The notes beneath the pieces were generated by a model. That model was not told where the DNA came from. It made no database searches and saw nothing but the letters and a program-made list of their open reading frames with translations. 64,000 bases of DNA from CAYWWM01 sp965198025. Its GTDB lineage: Bacteria > Acidobacteriota > Terriglobia > 2-12-FULL-54-10. Location of the stretch: positions 1,178,001-1,242,000 of the forward strand of contig OZ240237.1 in NCBI GenBank assembly GCA_965198025.1, in the 5' to 3' direction. Below, piece after piece: positions 24,463-33,227 of the stretch. Position 1 is the first letter of the stretch; each line of letters begins with the position of its first letter. The position numbers and the translations under genes were made by a program.

Positions 24463-25077
24463 TTAAATCTTCCAGAACGACAAAATCCGGTTTGGAAGGT
24501 CATTTCCGGATTCACACCAAAGGCGCCGACGGACGACGGGAAGACTGTGTTCCAACGCCTGCGCGTAGCTTACCATTTCCTCGATGTTCTCCCGTAACTG
24601 GGCTCCGGCCATGGCTTCCTGTTTCTCTTCCGCGTCGAGGCCCCACGACTCTGGCGGGAGGAAATTCGCTTCCGGCCCGAAGTTGATTTCCATATGCCCG
24701 GAGTCTTCTTCTTCATCGCGCCCAAACTGGTCCCCAAGGCACGCGATGGACACTCTCTGCGGCCTTCGTTCCCAGCCGTCGGAGGGGTCCTCCGATCTTG
24801 GAAGCCAAAGGTCCCAACACAACTTTGCCTCGTACGCGCAATCGGCATGCAGGAACTCCTGAGCCAGTTGGAGCGCTTCCTCAGCGCTTCCGCCGTTCAG
24901 GAACGTATCCTCCACGGTGGCCGTCTGATTCCAATTCAAAGGATAGACTGCAAGGGCCCGGACGCCAGGGCTTTCAGACGAGGCCGGAAAACCCTCGATT
25001 GCCCGCCGCCAATAGGGAAGCATGGTGTGCTCCTGAAACGGTTGCAGCCAGAGGTTCAAGTACAGTATGTCGGGCAT
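24463..25077 (-). CDS. Conserved protein of unknown function
   Basis: 204 residues from ATG 25077 (MPDILYLNLWLQPFQ); the open frame continues up to 25173, but the added residues look atypical. No signal peptide. Acidic, with tryptophan-rich stretches (LCWDLWLPRSEDPSDGWERR, PVVRRRLWCESG). No motif or fold could be recognised. It converges on pgk, leaving 21 bp between the two stops. Confidence 0.6.
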   Translation of the reverse strand: MPDILYLNLWLQPFQEHTMLPYWRRAIEGFPASSESPGVRALAVYPLNWNQTATVEDTFLNGGSAEEALQLAQEFLHADCAYEAKLCWDLWLPRSEDPSDGWERRPQRVSIACLGDQFGRDEEEDSGHMEINFGPEANFLPPESWGLDAEEKQEAMAGAQLRENIEEMVSYAQALEHSLPVVRRRLWCESGNDLPNRILSFWKI

Positions 25078-25287
25078 CCTTCGATTATTGGTCTGGAAAT
25101 CCCGGAAAGCAATGGCGGCAGGCAGCCAATCCGCCCCAGTGGGCCATCTTGCGGGTTCACCAAGCCATTCCAATGGCCGCTAAAGTCGGGAAGGGTGGAA
25201 TCTCTTGCGGACCAGCCGAAGGCACCCAGCAGGCAGACCTCGGGAGAGGCAAACCCCGGGATATGGGTCGAAGCTTCACACCGCATT

Positions 25288-25316
25288 TTGGCATGCCTCT
25301 TAAGCTGTCCTATACT
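25288..25316 (+). promoter_or_regulatory. Sigma-70-like promoter of the radical SAM - MEMO - amidase cluster
   Basis: TTGGCA (25288-25293), 17-nt spacer, TATACT (25311-25316). The predicted start near 25323 gives a leader of about 23 nt with AGGAAG before the GTG at 25346. It lies upstream of and divergent from the minus-strand gene ending at 25077. Confidence 0.65.
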
Positions 25317-25345
25317 GTCCTGAAAGCGTCGGGCAGGAAGCAAAC

Positions 25346-26374
25346 GTGCCGCATCCAAATGGCATACAGTTGACCGGGTTGGAAGGAGAGCAGCGGGGCT
25401 TTGTAAACCCGCAATCTCACAAGGGACGCCCCGCGATCGATGATTTGTGGATTATGCAGGGATCGCTCTGCGATCTCAAATGCAAGCACTGCTACACGGC
25501 ATCTTCCCCGACGAATGACACCCTGAAGCAGATTCGATTTGCGGAGCTGCGGCCACACCTTGACGACGCGCGCTCTTTTGGCGTGCGGAAGATCTACTTT
25601 ACCGGAGGTGAGGTCTTCGTCAACGAAGATGTCCTCAGCGGGCGAGCCAAGACCAATGAAGAATTCCTGTCGACCCTCGAGTATGCTCTGGGCATTGCAC
25701 CCACGGAAATTCTGACCAACGGTCGCCGCTACATCCGGAATCATTTCGATGCGTTGGCCCGCCTTCGCCGTGAGCACGGCGACCGCCTGAAGCTGCGGAT
25801 CACGCTCGAGAGTTTCGTTCCCGAAGATCATGATGCCCTCCGAGGCCGGGGAACCTTCGCCCAGACGGTCGAGACCATCGTGCAGATCAGCTCGCTCGGT
25901 TTCGTCCCGATCGTCAATGCCGAACGGCCGTTTCTCGAAGCGTCATCCGAGGAAGAGATCCGCGCGGGCTTTTCTCGCTTATTTCGAGAGCGGGGCGTTC
26001 GGGTCGAGGTGAACCTGATTGAAAACATTCTGGAAATGGGGCATCAGCTGGTGCGGATCGAGCAGGCGGGCCGCCGGCCTTCTGAGGAGGTTTTCATTAC
26101 GACAAACTGTTTTGGAATTCTCAACAAGCCGGCCGAGAGCCTGATGTGTCATTTCAGCCGGTGTATTCAGAAGCTTGCAGGTCGCCTTCGCTACTACCCC
26201 TGTCCGGTGATCTACGACGATGACCGCTTCGACCTGGGCGGGACTCTCGAAGAATCCTTGCGGCCGGTCTATCTCGGCCACAAGAACTGCTACGACTACT
26301 GCATGAAGGGCAAAGGCGCCACCTGCCGCACCCAGCCCCTCGCCTCATCCTCAGCCATGCACATGACCCGCTGA
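25346..26374 (+). CDS. Radical SAM enzyme of unknown specificity
   Basis: 342 residues. The radical SAM cluster motif CDLKCKHCY (C42, C46, C49) is followed by the family's GGE strand (KIYFTGGEVF). The C-terminal part has further cysteines (TTNCFGI, MCHFSRC, YYPCPVIYDD, NCYDYCMKGKGATC) that could hold auxiliary iron-sulfur clusters, as in SPASM/twitch-type enzymes. It starts with GTG after AGGAAG. The MEMO-family gene follows after 44 bp, which points to a joint pathway; the substrate is unknown. It does not have a clear AmrS-type sequence. Confidence 0.85.
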   Translation: MPHPNGIQLTGLEGEQRGFVNPQSHKGRPAIDDLWIMQGSLCDLKCKHCYTASSPTNDTLKQIRFAELRPHLDDARSFGVRKIYFTGGEVFVNEDVLSGRAKTNEEFLSTLEYALGIAPTEILTNGRRYIRNHFDALARLRREHGDRLKLRITLESFVPEDHDALRGRGTFAQTVETIVQISSLGFVPIVNAERPFLEASSEEEIRAGFSRLFRERGVRVEVNLIENILEMGHQLVRIEQAGRRPSEEVFITTNCFGILNKPAESLMCHFSRCIQKLAGRLRYYPCPVIYDDDRFDLGGTLEESLRPVYLGHKNCYDYCMKGKGATCRTQPLASSSAMHMTR

Positions 26375-26384
26375 CCATTGCTTC

Positions 26385-26412
26385 TTGCCTTTCTGTCGAA
26401 TCTGGCTACAAT
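26385..26412 (+). promoter_or_regulatory. Possible weak promoter for the MEMO-family gene
   Basis: TTGCCT (26385-26390), 16-nt spacer, TACAAT (26407-26412). The expected start base coincides with the GTG start codon at 26419, so a transcript from here would be leaderless. Confidence 0.33.
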
Positions 26413-26418
26413 GAGCCG

Positions 26419-27657
26419 GTGTCCAAAGTTCTTCCCAGGTTACGAGCCGATATAGACGTAATGCCGTCGCCGACACCCGAACAGCCGGGCCTGCTGGTGT
26501 GCGACCCGTTTCGCTACAGCCCGGCCATGCTCATTGTTCCTCCCGCGCTGGTCCCATCGCTGGCTTTATTCGACGGGGAAAAGACAGACCTGGATATGCG
26601 AGCCGATCTCTACCGCCGCACGGGCCAGTTGGTTGGCGGCGACGTCGTGGATAACTTCGTTCGATCTCTCCAGACGCAGGGTTTCCTCGAGACCGAAGAG
26701 TACTATCAGATGCGCAAGACCCGGCGCCGGGAGTTTCGCGACACTCCCCAGCGCGCGCCGAACCATGCCGGTGCTGCCTACCCCGACCAGCCGGAGACTT
26801 TGCGCGCTCAGTTCCGGGAATACATGGAATCCGCCGGAGAGTCCGGCTCTGGACCAGGCAATGCAATCGGCCTGGCAGCCCCGCATGTCAGTCCGTTTGG
26901 TGGGTGGAAGAGTTACGCCAAGGCCTACTGCCGCTTGGGTCCGTCGCTTGCCGATAAGACGTTCGTAGTACTGGGCACGTCGCATTACGGCTTTCCGGAG
27001 CGGTTCGGGCTCACACGCAAACCCTTTGTAACACCCCTCGGAACACTCGAAGTCGATACCGCCCTCGTCGATTGGCTGGAGACGCAGGCGGGCGAGGCTG
27101 TGCTGATGGAAGACTACTGCCATGCCATTGAGCATTCTATCGAGTTCCAGTGTGTATTTTTGCAACATGTCCTCGGTAGCTCCGTGCGGATTTTGCCGAT
27201 TCTCTGCGGTCCGTTTTTTGAAAGCTTGGTCACGGGCCGCCTGCCGGAGTCGGACGCCGGGATCAAGCGGTTCCTCTCCGCGCTCGGGGAGCTGGCCGAA
27301 CGTGAAGCGTCGCGCCTGTTCTGGATTTTGGGAATTGACCTGGCCCACATCGGAAAGCGCTACGGGGACCCGTCCGCCGTGCGCGCTGGCGAAGGCCGAA
27401 TGGCTGTGGTCCGGAACCAGGACAAGGAGCGCCTTCAGCTCGCTTGCGCCGGAGACTGCGAGCGGTTCTTCGAACTGCTGCATCCGGAACAGGATCGCCT
27501 GCGGTGGTGCGGCTATTCGTCTTTGTATACTTTTCTGCGGGCGGTTCCGGAAGCTCGCGGCAGCCTGCTTCACTACGAGCAATGGAATATTGATGCCGAA
27601 TCGGTGGTTAGCTTTGCCGCGCTCGAATTTGTCCGTGATGGTGCATCCAAGCTGTGA
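26419..27657 (+). CDS. MEMO1-family protein (AmmeMemoRadiSam system protein B-like) with extra N-terminal domain
   Basis: 412 residues. The C-terminal part (from about residue 117, HAGAAYPD) is a MEMO/dioxygenase-like fold: H156 in AAPHVSPFGG, H189 in GTSHYG, HAIEHSIEFQ, GIDLAHIG, and a cysteine in RWCGYSSLY, matching the His-His-Cys metal site of MEMO1. Residues 1-116 form an additional helical domain (DPFRYSPAMLIVPPALVPSL, FDGEKTDLDMR) absent from minimal MEMO proteins. The GTG start has no ribosome site. It lies between a radical SAM gene and an amidase gene that overlaps it by 4 bp. The AMMECR1 partner is not in the window. Biochemical role unknown. Confidence 0.85.
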   Translation: MSKVLPRLRADIDVMPSPTPEQPGLLVCDPFRYSPAMLIVPPALVPSLALFDGEKTDLDMRADLYRRTGQLVGGDVVDNFVRSLQTQGFLETEEYYQMRKTRRREFRDTPQRAPNHAGAAYPDQPETLRAQFREYMESAGESGSGPGNAIGLAAPHVSPFGGWKSYAKAYCRLGPSLADKTFVVLGTSHYGFPERFGLTRKPFVTPLGTLEVDTALVDWLETQAGEAVLMEDYCHAIEHSIEFQCVFLQHVLGSSVRILPILCGPFFESLVTGRLPESDAGIKRFLSALGELAEREASRLFWILGIDLAHIGKRYGDPSAVRAGEGRMAVVRNQDKERLQLACAGDCERFFELLHPEQDRLRWCGYSSLYTFLRAVPEARGSLLHYEQWNIDAESVVSFAALEFVRDGASKL

Positions 27658-29060
27658 GCATCCCTCTTCCTGAAATGAGTCTCGCCGACCTCGGCGCCCT
27701 GATTCGCGCCAAGCAGGTCTCACCCGTTGAGGTGACTGAGCAGGCGCTCGCTCGCATCGAAGAGTTCAATCCACGGTGGAACGCTTTCCTGACGGTAACG
27801 GCGGATCGGGCGCGCCAGCAGGCCCGCGCCGCGGAGGCCGAGATCACGAAGGGAGAATACCGCGGCCCGCTGCATGGTGTGCCCGTCGGCCTGAAGGATT
27901 TGATCCATACGCGCGGCATCCGGACGACGTTCGGATCTAAGATCACGCGGGACTTCGTCCCCAATGCCGACGCCGAGGTCGTCCAGCGGCTGTTCGAATC
28001 CGGGGCGGTCCTGGTTGGCAAGACGGCACTCCACGAGTTTGCCTACGGGATCTCGAACAACAATCCGCACTTTGGTCCCACGCGCAACCCCTGGGACCCG
28101 GCGCGCGTCTCCGGAGGGTCAAGCGGCGGTTCGGCAGTCGCGGTTGCGGCGGGCTTGTGCTACGCGGCGCTGGGCACCGATACTGGCGGCTCCATCCGCA
28201 TCCCTGCTTCATTCTGTGGCATTGCGGGGTTGAAGCCGACGCTCGGCCGCGTGAGTCTGCACAACATTCAGCCGCTCGGCTACACCCTCGACCACTGCGG
28301 CCCCATGGCGCGGACGGTCGTGGACGTGGGTCTCCTCTATCAGGTCATTTCGGGCTACGACCCGGAAGACGAGTTCTCCGTGGACCGCCTGGTCGGTGAG
28401 ATCGCCCTGCGCAAGTCGCTCGCTGCGCTCCGAGTTGGTGTGCCCGACTCCTTTTTCTTCGAGGATGTGCACCCGGATGTCGAGCGTGCCGTCAGAAAGG
28501 CGGTCGAGGTGATCCAAGGGCTCGGTGCCGAGACGATCCCCGTAAGCATGCCGTTCATTCCGCAGATGGTCGAGGTCGCTCGGGATCTTTTGCTGATCGA
28601 GGCCTACGCGGTCCACGCCGGCCATTTCCGGGACCGTCCGGATGATTTAGGAGAAGACCTGAGGGCACTCTTCGAGAAGGGCAGGGAACGGACCACCGAG
28701 CAGTACGTTCAAACGCAGCGCCTCCGCCACAACCTCCGTCGCGAGATGGAGCGCGTGTTTGACGACGTAAACGTCGTCGTAACGCCTGCGACGCCGCTGA
28801 CCGCGTTTCCAATTGGAGATACCCGGGTAACCTTGGGCGGAACGGAATACGATGCCCGCGCCGCCTCGACGCGCTTCCTGCGTTGCTTCGATGCCTCCGG
28901 CCATCCGGCCCTGGCCGTCCCGTGCGGCACGGACTCGCAGGGCCTACCCATCGGCCTTCAGATCGTCGGCCGCCTCTGGGACGAAGCCGCCGTTCTGCAC
29001 GCCGGCTACGCCTACGAGCAGGCTACCGACTGGCACACGCATAGGCCGCCGGTGTCGTGA
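27654..29060 (+). CDS. Amidase signature family hydrolase
   Basis: 468 residues. The Ser-cisSer-Lys triad is visible: K81 (VGLKDLIHT), S156 in GGSSGGS and nucleophile S180 in GTDTGGS. Resembles GatA and stand-alone amidases; no gatB or gatC lies nearby, so a free amidase is more likely than tRNA amidotransferase. GTG 27654 overlaps the MEMO gene stop by 4 bp (GTGA), so translation is probably coupled. Whether it processes the product of the radical SAM/MEMO pair is open. Confidence 0.9.
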   Translation: MSIPLPEMSLADLGALIRAKQVSPVEVTEQALARIEEFNPRWNAFLTVTADRARQQARAAEAEITKGEYRGPLHGVPVGLKDLIHTRGIRTTFGSKITRDFVPNADAEVVQRLFESGAVLVGKTALHEFAYGISNNNPHFGPTRNPWDPARVSGGSSGGSAVAVAAGLCYAALGTDTGGSIRIPASFCGIAGLKPTLGRVSLHNIQPLGYTLDHCGPMARTVVDVGLLYQVISGYDPEDEFSVDRLVGEIALRKSLAALRVGVPDSFFFEDVHPDVERAVRKAVEVIQGLGAETIPVSMPFIPQMVEVARDLLLIEAYAVHAGHFRDRPDDLGEDLRALFEKGRERTTEQYVQTQRLRHNLRREMERVFDDVNVVVTPATPLTAFPIGDTRVTLGGTEYDARAASTRFLRCFDASGHPALAVPCGTDSQGLPIGLQIVGRLWDEAAVLHAGYAYEQATDWHTHRPPVS

Positions 29061-29448
29061 CAAATATGCGTACAACTTTTTTATTTAGAACAGTTACAGG
29101 GTTTCTGTATAGCCCGCCAGTAGCAATAGGCCTCCGGCCTGTGCTCCGCCGCCTCTCGCTGCCTTGGGGTTCCGGAGCTTCCGATTGCAACTAGAAAAAG
29201 GCCGTTTCCGGCGTTTTTCGGTTCCTGCGGCAGATTCGGTTCTTGCGGTTCCTTCCGTTCCTTCGGAATACCAAATTCACTATAAAAACACTAAAAAAAG
29301 GGGCGTTTCGGGCCTTGCGGACGGTGCCTGGGTAGGGCCGGCGGCAAAGGGAACCAGCAAGGTAACCAGTAAGGCACGCTGTGGAATAAAAACCACCCCC
29401 GGGACTTGGATAGCGGACCCGCAACACCGGGGTTTGCGAGCAGTAGAA
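29061..29448. other. Intergenic region upstream of valS
   Basis: 388 bp. An open frame continues in phase with valS from 29164, but its translation is low-complexity and basic and lies before the promoter. It contains the AT-rich TATAAA at 29281 and several GTTCC-type short repeats (29221-29265). I looked for T-box features and found none. A weak AAAAAGGCCG/CGGCGTTTTT hairpin at 29195-29218 could terminate the amidase transcript. Confidence 0.45.
29195..29218 (+). terminator. Possible weak terminator after the amidase gene
   Basis: An A5 tract, GCCG stem, TTTC loop, CGGC and T5 with one mismatch at the stem base. The stem is short, so the call is tentative. Confidence 0.3.
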
Positions 29449-29478
29449 TTGACGCCCCCTGCATCCAAACGGTATAGT
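29449..29478 (+). promoter_or_regulatory. Sigma-70-like promoter of valS
   Basis: TTGACG (29449-29454), 18-nt spacer, TATAGT (29473-29478), each five of six from consensus. The predicted start near 29485 leaves about 6 nt before ATG 29491 and no ribosome site. Confidence 0.66.
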
Positions 29479-29490
29479 CGAATCTCTCAC

Positions 29491-32160
29491 ATGGCTGAAA
29501 TTGCAAAGGCGTACAATCCCTCGGAGATCGAGCCGCGCTGGGCGCGGGAGTGGATCGAGAAGCGCCTGTTTGAGGCCGATGCCGATTCCGACCGGCCGAT
29601 GTTCTCGCTGGTGATTCCGCCGCCGAATGTCACCGGCTCTCTCCACATGGGGCACATGCTGGAGCATACCGAGATTGACATCATCATCCGCTGGAAGCGG
29701 ATGCAGGGCGTCAACGCACTCTGGCTGCCCGGCACCGACCACGCCGGCATCGCTACCCAGATGGTCGTCGAGCGGCAGCTTGCCGAGCAGAAGCTGGACC
29801 GCCGAACCCTTGGCCGCGAAGCCTTCGAGCAGAAAGTTTGGGAGTGGAAAGCTCAAAGCGGGGACACGATCAAAAGGCAGATGGTCCGCCTCGGGGCGTC
29901 CTGCGACTGGTCGCGCGAGCGATTCACGCTCGATCCGGGCCTGTCGCGAGCCGTGAGAGAAGTCTTCGTCCGGCTCTTTGAGAAAGGGCTGATTTATCGC
30001 GGCAAATACATCGTCAACTGGTGCCCCCGCTGCCAGACGGCGCTCTCGGACCTGGAAGTCGTTCACGAGGATCGCAATGGCCATCTCTATCGTATTCGTT
30101 ATCCGGTGGTTGGCACGGACGAGCATGTAGTGGTCGCGACGACACGCCCGGAAACCATGCTCGGCGATACGGGTGTTGCCATCAACCCAACCGATGAGCG
30201 CTACACCAAGTTCCATGGCAGGATGGCCCGGCTGCCTCTGATGAATCGGGATATCCCATTCATTCTGGATAAGTTGGCCGATCCCGAGTTCGGCACAGGC
30301 GTTGTCAAAGTCACACCGGCGCATGATGCCAACGACTTCATGGCCGGCGAGCGCCACAATCTGCCGCAAATTACCGTAATGGACGAAACCGGCACCATGA
30401 ACGCCGCTGCCGGGGAATACGCAGGCCTTGACCGCTTCGCCGCTCGCCGGAAAATCCTGGCTGACCTTGCAGCGCAGGGACTGCTCGAAAAGACCGAACC
30501 GTACCGGCACGCTATCGGTTGCTGCCAGCGGTGCAAGACGGTGGTCGAGCCGAGCCTTTCGACGCAATGGTTCGTCCAAGTCAAGCCACTGGCCGATGCC
30601 GCCATCCGCGCTGTTGCAGAAGGCCGCACGCGGTTCATCCCGGAAAACAACACCAAGATCTATTTCGACTGGCTGACGAACGTGCACGACTGGTGCATTT
30701 CGCGGCAACTCTGGTGGGGTCACCGCATCCCGGCGTGGTACTGCGACAGGTGCTTTGAGGTCACGGTGGCGCGCGAGGCCCCGAGCCGCTGCGTGCATTG
30801 CCAGGCAGAATCGCTGACGCAGGACTCCGATGTTCTCGATACGTGGTTCAGCTCGGCGTTGTGGCCGTTTTCGACGCTCGGATGGCCGGACGAGACCAAG
30901 GACCTGCGCGTCTTTTATCCCACGTCACTCATGATCACCGGCTTCGACATCCTGTTTTTCTGGGTGGCGCGGATGATGATGATGGGCGTTGAGTTTATGG
31001 GCGAGGCGCCGTTCCGCCTTGTCTATATCCATCAGCTTGTTCGCGATGCCGAGAAGCAGAAGATGTCAAAGACCAAAGGCAACGTGATCGATCCGCTCGT
31101 CGTCACCGAAAAGTACGGGACCGATGCGGTGCGTTTCACGCTCGCCATCATGGCCGCCCCGGGAACCGACATTGCGCTGTCGGAAGACCGCATGGACGGC
31201 TACCGCGCCTTCGCCAACAAGATCTGGAACGCGGCGCGCTTCCTGTTCCTGTCAATGGAGAAGGCGGGCATCCCATCCTGGCAGCCGCCCGCCGAGGGGG
31301 GCTTCCGGCCCGTTGCAGGACCCGACGGGGTGGTTGCGGTCGAAGACCGCTGGATTTTCTCTCGTCTCTCCCGGGTGGCCGATACGATGGACAGGGCCTG
31401 GGGGGAGTTCCGCTTCCACGAAGCGGCGCACGAGATCTACCATTTCTTCTGGGGGGAGTTCTGCGATTGGTATCTCGAGCTCAAAAAATTGAGCTTCGAT
31501 GCCGGGGGGGAGAAGCAGAGCGCTGCGTTCGAGAATCTTTGCCGGGCCCTCGACGTTGTGCTGCGGCTGCTTCACCCGATGATGCCGTTCATCACGGAGG
31601 AACTCTGGCAGCGCCTGAGCGAGAGGCGCGATTCGATCGCGCTGGCCACGTTCCCAATGCACGACGACGCCCTGGTTGACGAAGACGCCGAACGAGAGAT
31701 CGGGCAGCTTCAGGAATTGATCGGCAACATTCGCAATATGCGCGCCGAGATGCGCGTAGACGCGCGGCGGAAGATTCCTGTGGAACTGCACCCTGCCGGG
31801 GACGGTGCTGCGCAGCTCGGGTCCCGGTATCGACACGCGATCGAGCGGCTGGCGAGCCTTTCCGCACTGAATATCGTTGCCGATTCCCTCACGAACGAAG
31901 GCGGGGTCGTTCGAGCGCTTCCAGAGTTTTCCTTGAAGATTTCGCACAAGGACGCAGTCGATCTCGAGGCGGAGCGCAGCCGGCTCCGGCGCGAGAAGGA
32001 GAAACTCGAGCGCGAGATGACCGCGCTAGGAGGACAGCTTGCAAACGAACAGTTTCTTGCCAAAGCTCCTCCAGCGATCGTGCAGAACCTGCGCCAGCGC
32101 CGGGAGGACTTCGGCTCCCAACACCGGAAGGTGGTCGAGACTCTGGATCAGCTCGGTTGA
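29491..32160 (+). CDS. valS: Valyl-tRNA synthetase
   Basis: 889 residues, class I synthetase. The HIGH motif is HMGH (residues 52-55) in PPPNVTGSLHMGHML, KMSKT is at about residue 524, the CP1 editing domain lies between (TTRPETMLGDTGVA), and a C-terminal coiled coil (LEAERSRLRREKEKLEREM) ends the protein as in other ValRS. It charges tRNA-Val. The start at 29491 fits MAEIAKAYNPSEIEPRW and the promoter directly upstream; the longer frame from 29164 is rejected. birA follows after 39 bp. Confidence 0.97.
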   Translation: MAEIAKAYNPSEIEPRWAREWIEKRLFEADADSDRPMFSLVIPPPNVTGSLHMGHMLEHTEIDIIIRWKRMQGVNALWLPGTDHAGIATQMVVERQLAEQKLDRRTLGREAFEQKVWEWKAQSGDTIKRQMVRLGASCDWSRERFTLDPGLSRAVREVFVRLFEKGLIYRGKYIVNWCPRCQTALSDLEVVHEDRNGHLYRIRYPVVGTDEHVVVATTRPETMLGDTGVAINPTDERYTKFHGRMARLPLMNRDIPFILDKLADPEFGTGVVKVTPAHDANDFMAGERHNLPQITVMDETGTMNAAAGEYAGLDRFAARRKILADLAAQGLLEKTEPYRHAIGCCQRCKTVVEPSLSTQWFVQVKPLADAAIRAVAEGRTRFIPENNTKIYFDWLTNVHDWCISRQLWWGHRIPAWYCDRCFEVTVAREAPSRCVHCQAESLTQDSDVLDTWFSSALWPFSTLGWPDETKDLRVFYPTSLMITGFDILFFWVARMMMMGVEFMGEAPFRLVYIHQLVRDAEKQKMSKTKGNVIDPLVVTEKYGTDAVRFTLAIMAAPGTDIALSEDRMDGYRAFANKIWNAARFLFLSMEKAGIPSWQPPAEGGFRPVAGPDGVVAVEDRWIFSRLSRVADTMDRAWGEFRFHEAAHEIYHFFWGEFCDWYLELKKLSFDAGGEKQSAAFENLCRALDVVLRLLHPMMPFITEELWQRLSERRDSIALATFPMHDDALVDEDAEREIGQLQELIGNIRNMRAEMRVDARRKIPVELHPAGDGAAQLGSRYRHAIERLASLSALNIVADSLTNEGGVVRALPEFSLKISHKDAVDLEAERSRLRREKEKLEREMTALGGQLANEQFLAKAPPAIVQNLRQRREDFGSQHRKVVETLDQLG

Positions 32161-32199
32161 AGGAAACCCTTTGCTTTCAGGTCTCTCAGGCTGAACGGC

Positions 32200-33222
32200 A
32201 TGACAAAGCACCAGGATCGGCGTTTGGACGAGCTGATTGACCTGCTGACGGAGAATGCTACGGTGGTGATGAGCGGCACGAAGATCGCAACTCAGTTGGG
32301 CATCCCGCATTCGACGTGCTGGGAGTTGATCGAGCGGCTGCGTGAGTGGGGGGCGGATATCCGGGGCTTGCCGGGGAGCGGCTACCAGCTTGTCAAAGTA
32401 CCGGACGTGCTCACGGCGAAGAAGATTCGGCAGAACCTGCATCATCGAGAGATCGGAAGCAGCGTTCATCATTATTACCAGATTGACTCGACGATGAATG
32501 AAGCGGGCCGCCTCGCCGCGAAGGCCCCGCACGGCACACTCGTGGTTGCCGAGGAGCAGACCGCCGGTCGCGGCCGTTTCGGGCGAAACTGGTATTCGCC
32601 GCGGGGGACCGGGCTTTACTTTACCATCATCCTGCGGCCGAAGCTGACTCCCGCGGCGGCGCCCATTTTGACGCTGCTCACCGGCATCGCCGTCGCCGAG
32701 ACGGTCCGGGAAGTGGCAGAGGCGCCGGTGGACATTCGCTGGCCGAACGACGTGATGATTTCCGCGAAGAAATGTGCCGGGGTCCTGGTGGAGATGACGG
32801 CGCAGCCGGAGCGCGTCGAGCACGCTCAGATCGGCGTGGGCGTCAACGTAAACCAGACTGCCATCCCGGCGGGACTGATTGGCGAGGCCACTTCACTGCG
32901 GCGCGAGACGGGCCGTGCCTTTTCCCGTCTGGAGATCCTGGTTGCGATCCTGGCTCGAATGGAACGTTACTATCACCTTTTGCAGGAGCGAGGGGCCGCG
33001 CCCATTGTGGAACGCTTTAGTCAGATTTCCAGCTACGCGCGCGGAAAGCGCGTTCGAGTCACCGACTTTGGGACACCGCTTCCCTCGGCTCCACTCGGGG
33101 CGGGCGAGCCACGTGTCCTGAGGGGCGAGACAGTCGGCCTGTCTCCGGAAGGGATGTTGTTGGTCCAGTGCGAGGACGGGCAGATCAAAACCGTCCTGAG
33201 CGGGCTGGTCAGGCCGGAGTGA
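32200..33222 (+). CDS. birA: Biotin-[acetyl-CoA-carboxylase] ligase with N-terminal winged helix
   Basis: 340 residues. Residues 1-65 form a helix-turn-helix (SGTKIATQLGIPHSTCWELI), so it may also act as the biotin operon repressor. The ligase domain has GRGRFGR (123-129), the adenylate loop, and RWPNDVM with KKCAGVLVEM. A small C-terminal SH3-like domain ends it. It activates biotin and attaches it to carboxylase carrier protein. coaX starts 5 bp after its stop. Confidence 0.94.
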   Translation: MTKHQDRRLDELIDLLTENATVVMSGTKIATQLGIPHSTCWELIERLREWGADIRGLPGSGYQLVKVPDVLTAKKIRQNLHHREIGSSVHHYYQIDSTMNEAGRLAAKAPHGTLVVAEEQTAGRGRFGRNWYSPRGTGLYFTIILRPKLTPAAAPILTLLTGIAVAETVREVAEAPVDIRWPNDVMISAKKCAGVLVEMTAQPERVEHAQIGVGVNVNQTAIPAGLIGEATSLRRETGRAFSRLEILVAILARMERYYHLLQERGAAPIVERFSQISSYARGKRVRVTDFGTPLPSAPLGAGEPRVLRGETVGLSPEGMLLVQCEDGQIKTVLSGLVRPE

Positions 33223-33227
33223 ACCCG

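Noticed and set aside
25346..26374. Radical SAM protein as AmrS of the AmmeMemoRadiSam system
   Set aside because: The overall sequence around the cysteine motif and the cysteine-rich C-terminus do not look like AmrS, so no symbol was given.
27654..29060. Amidase as GatA of the tRNA amidotransferase
   Set aside because: No gatB or gatC in the window and the gene is coupled to a MEMO gene; a stand-alone amidase is more cautious.
29061..29490. T-box or other riboswitch upstream of valS
   Set aside because: No T-box sequence or antiterminator was found, and the likely promoter lies only about 40 bp before the start codon, leaving no leader.
29164..29490. 109-codon in-frame extension of valS
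   Set aside because: The translation is basic and low-complexity, and it lies upstream of the predicted promoter.
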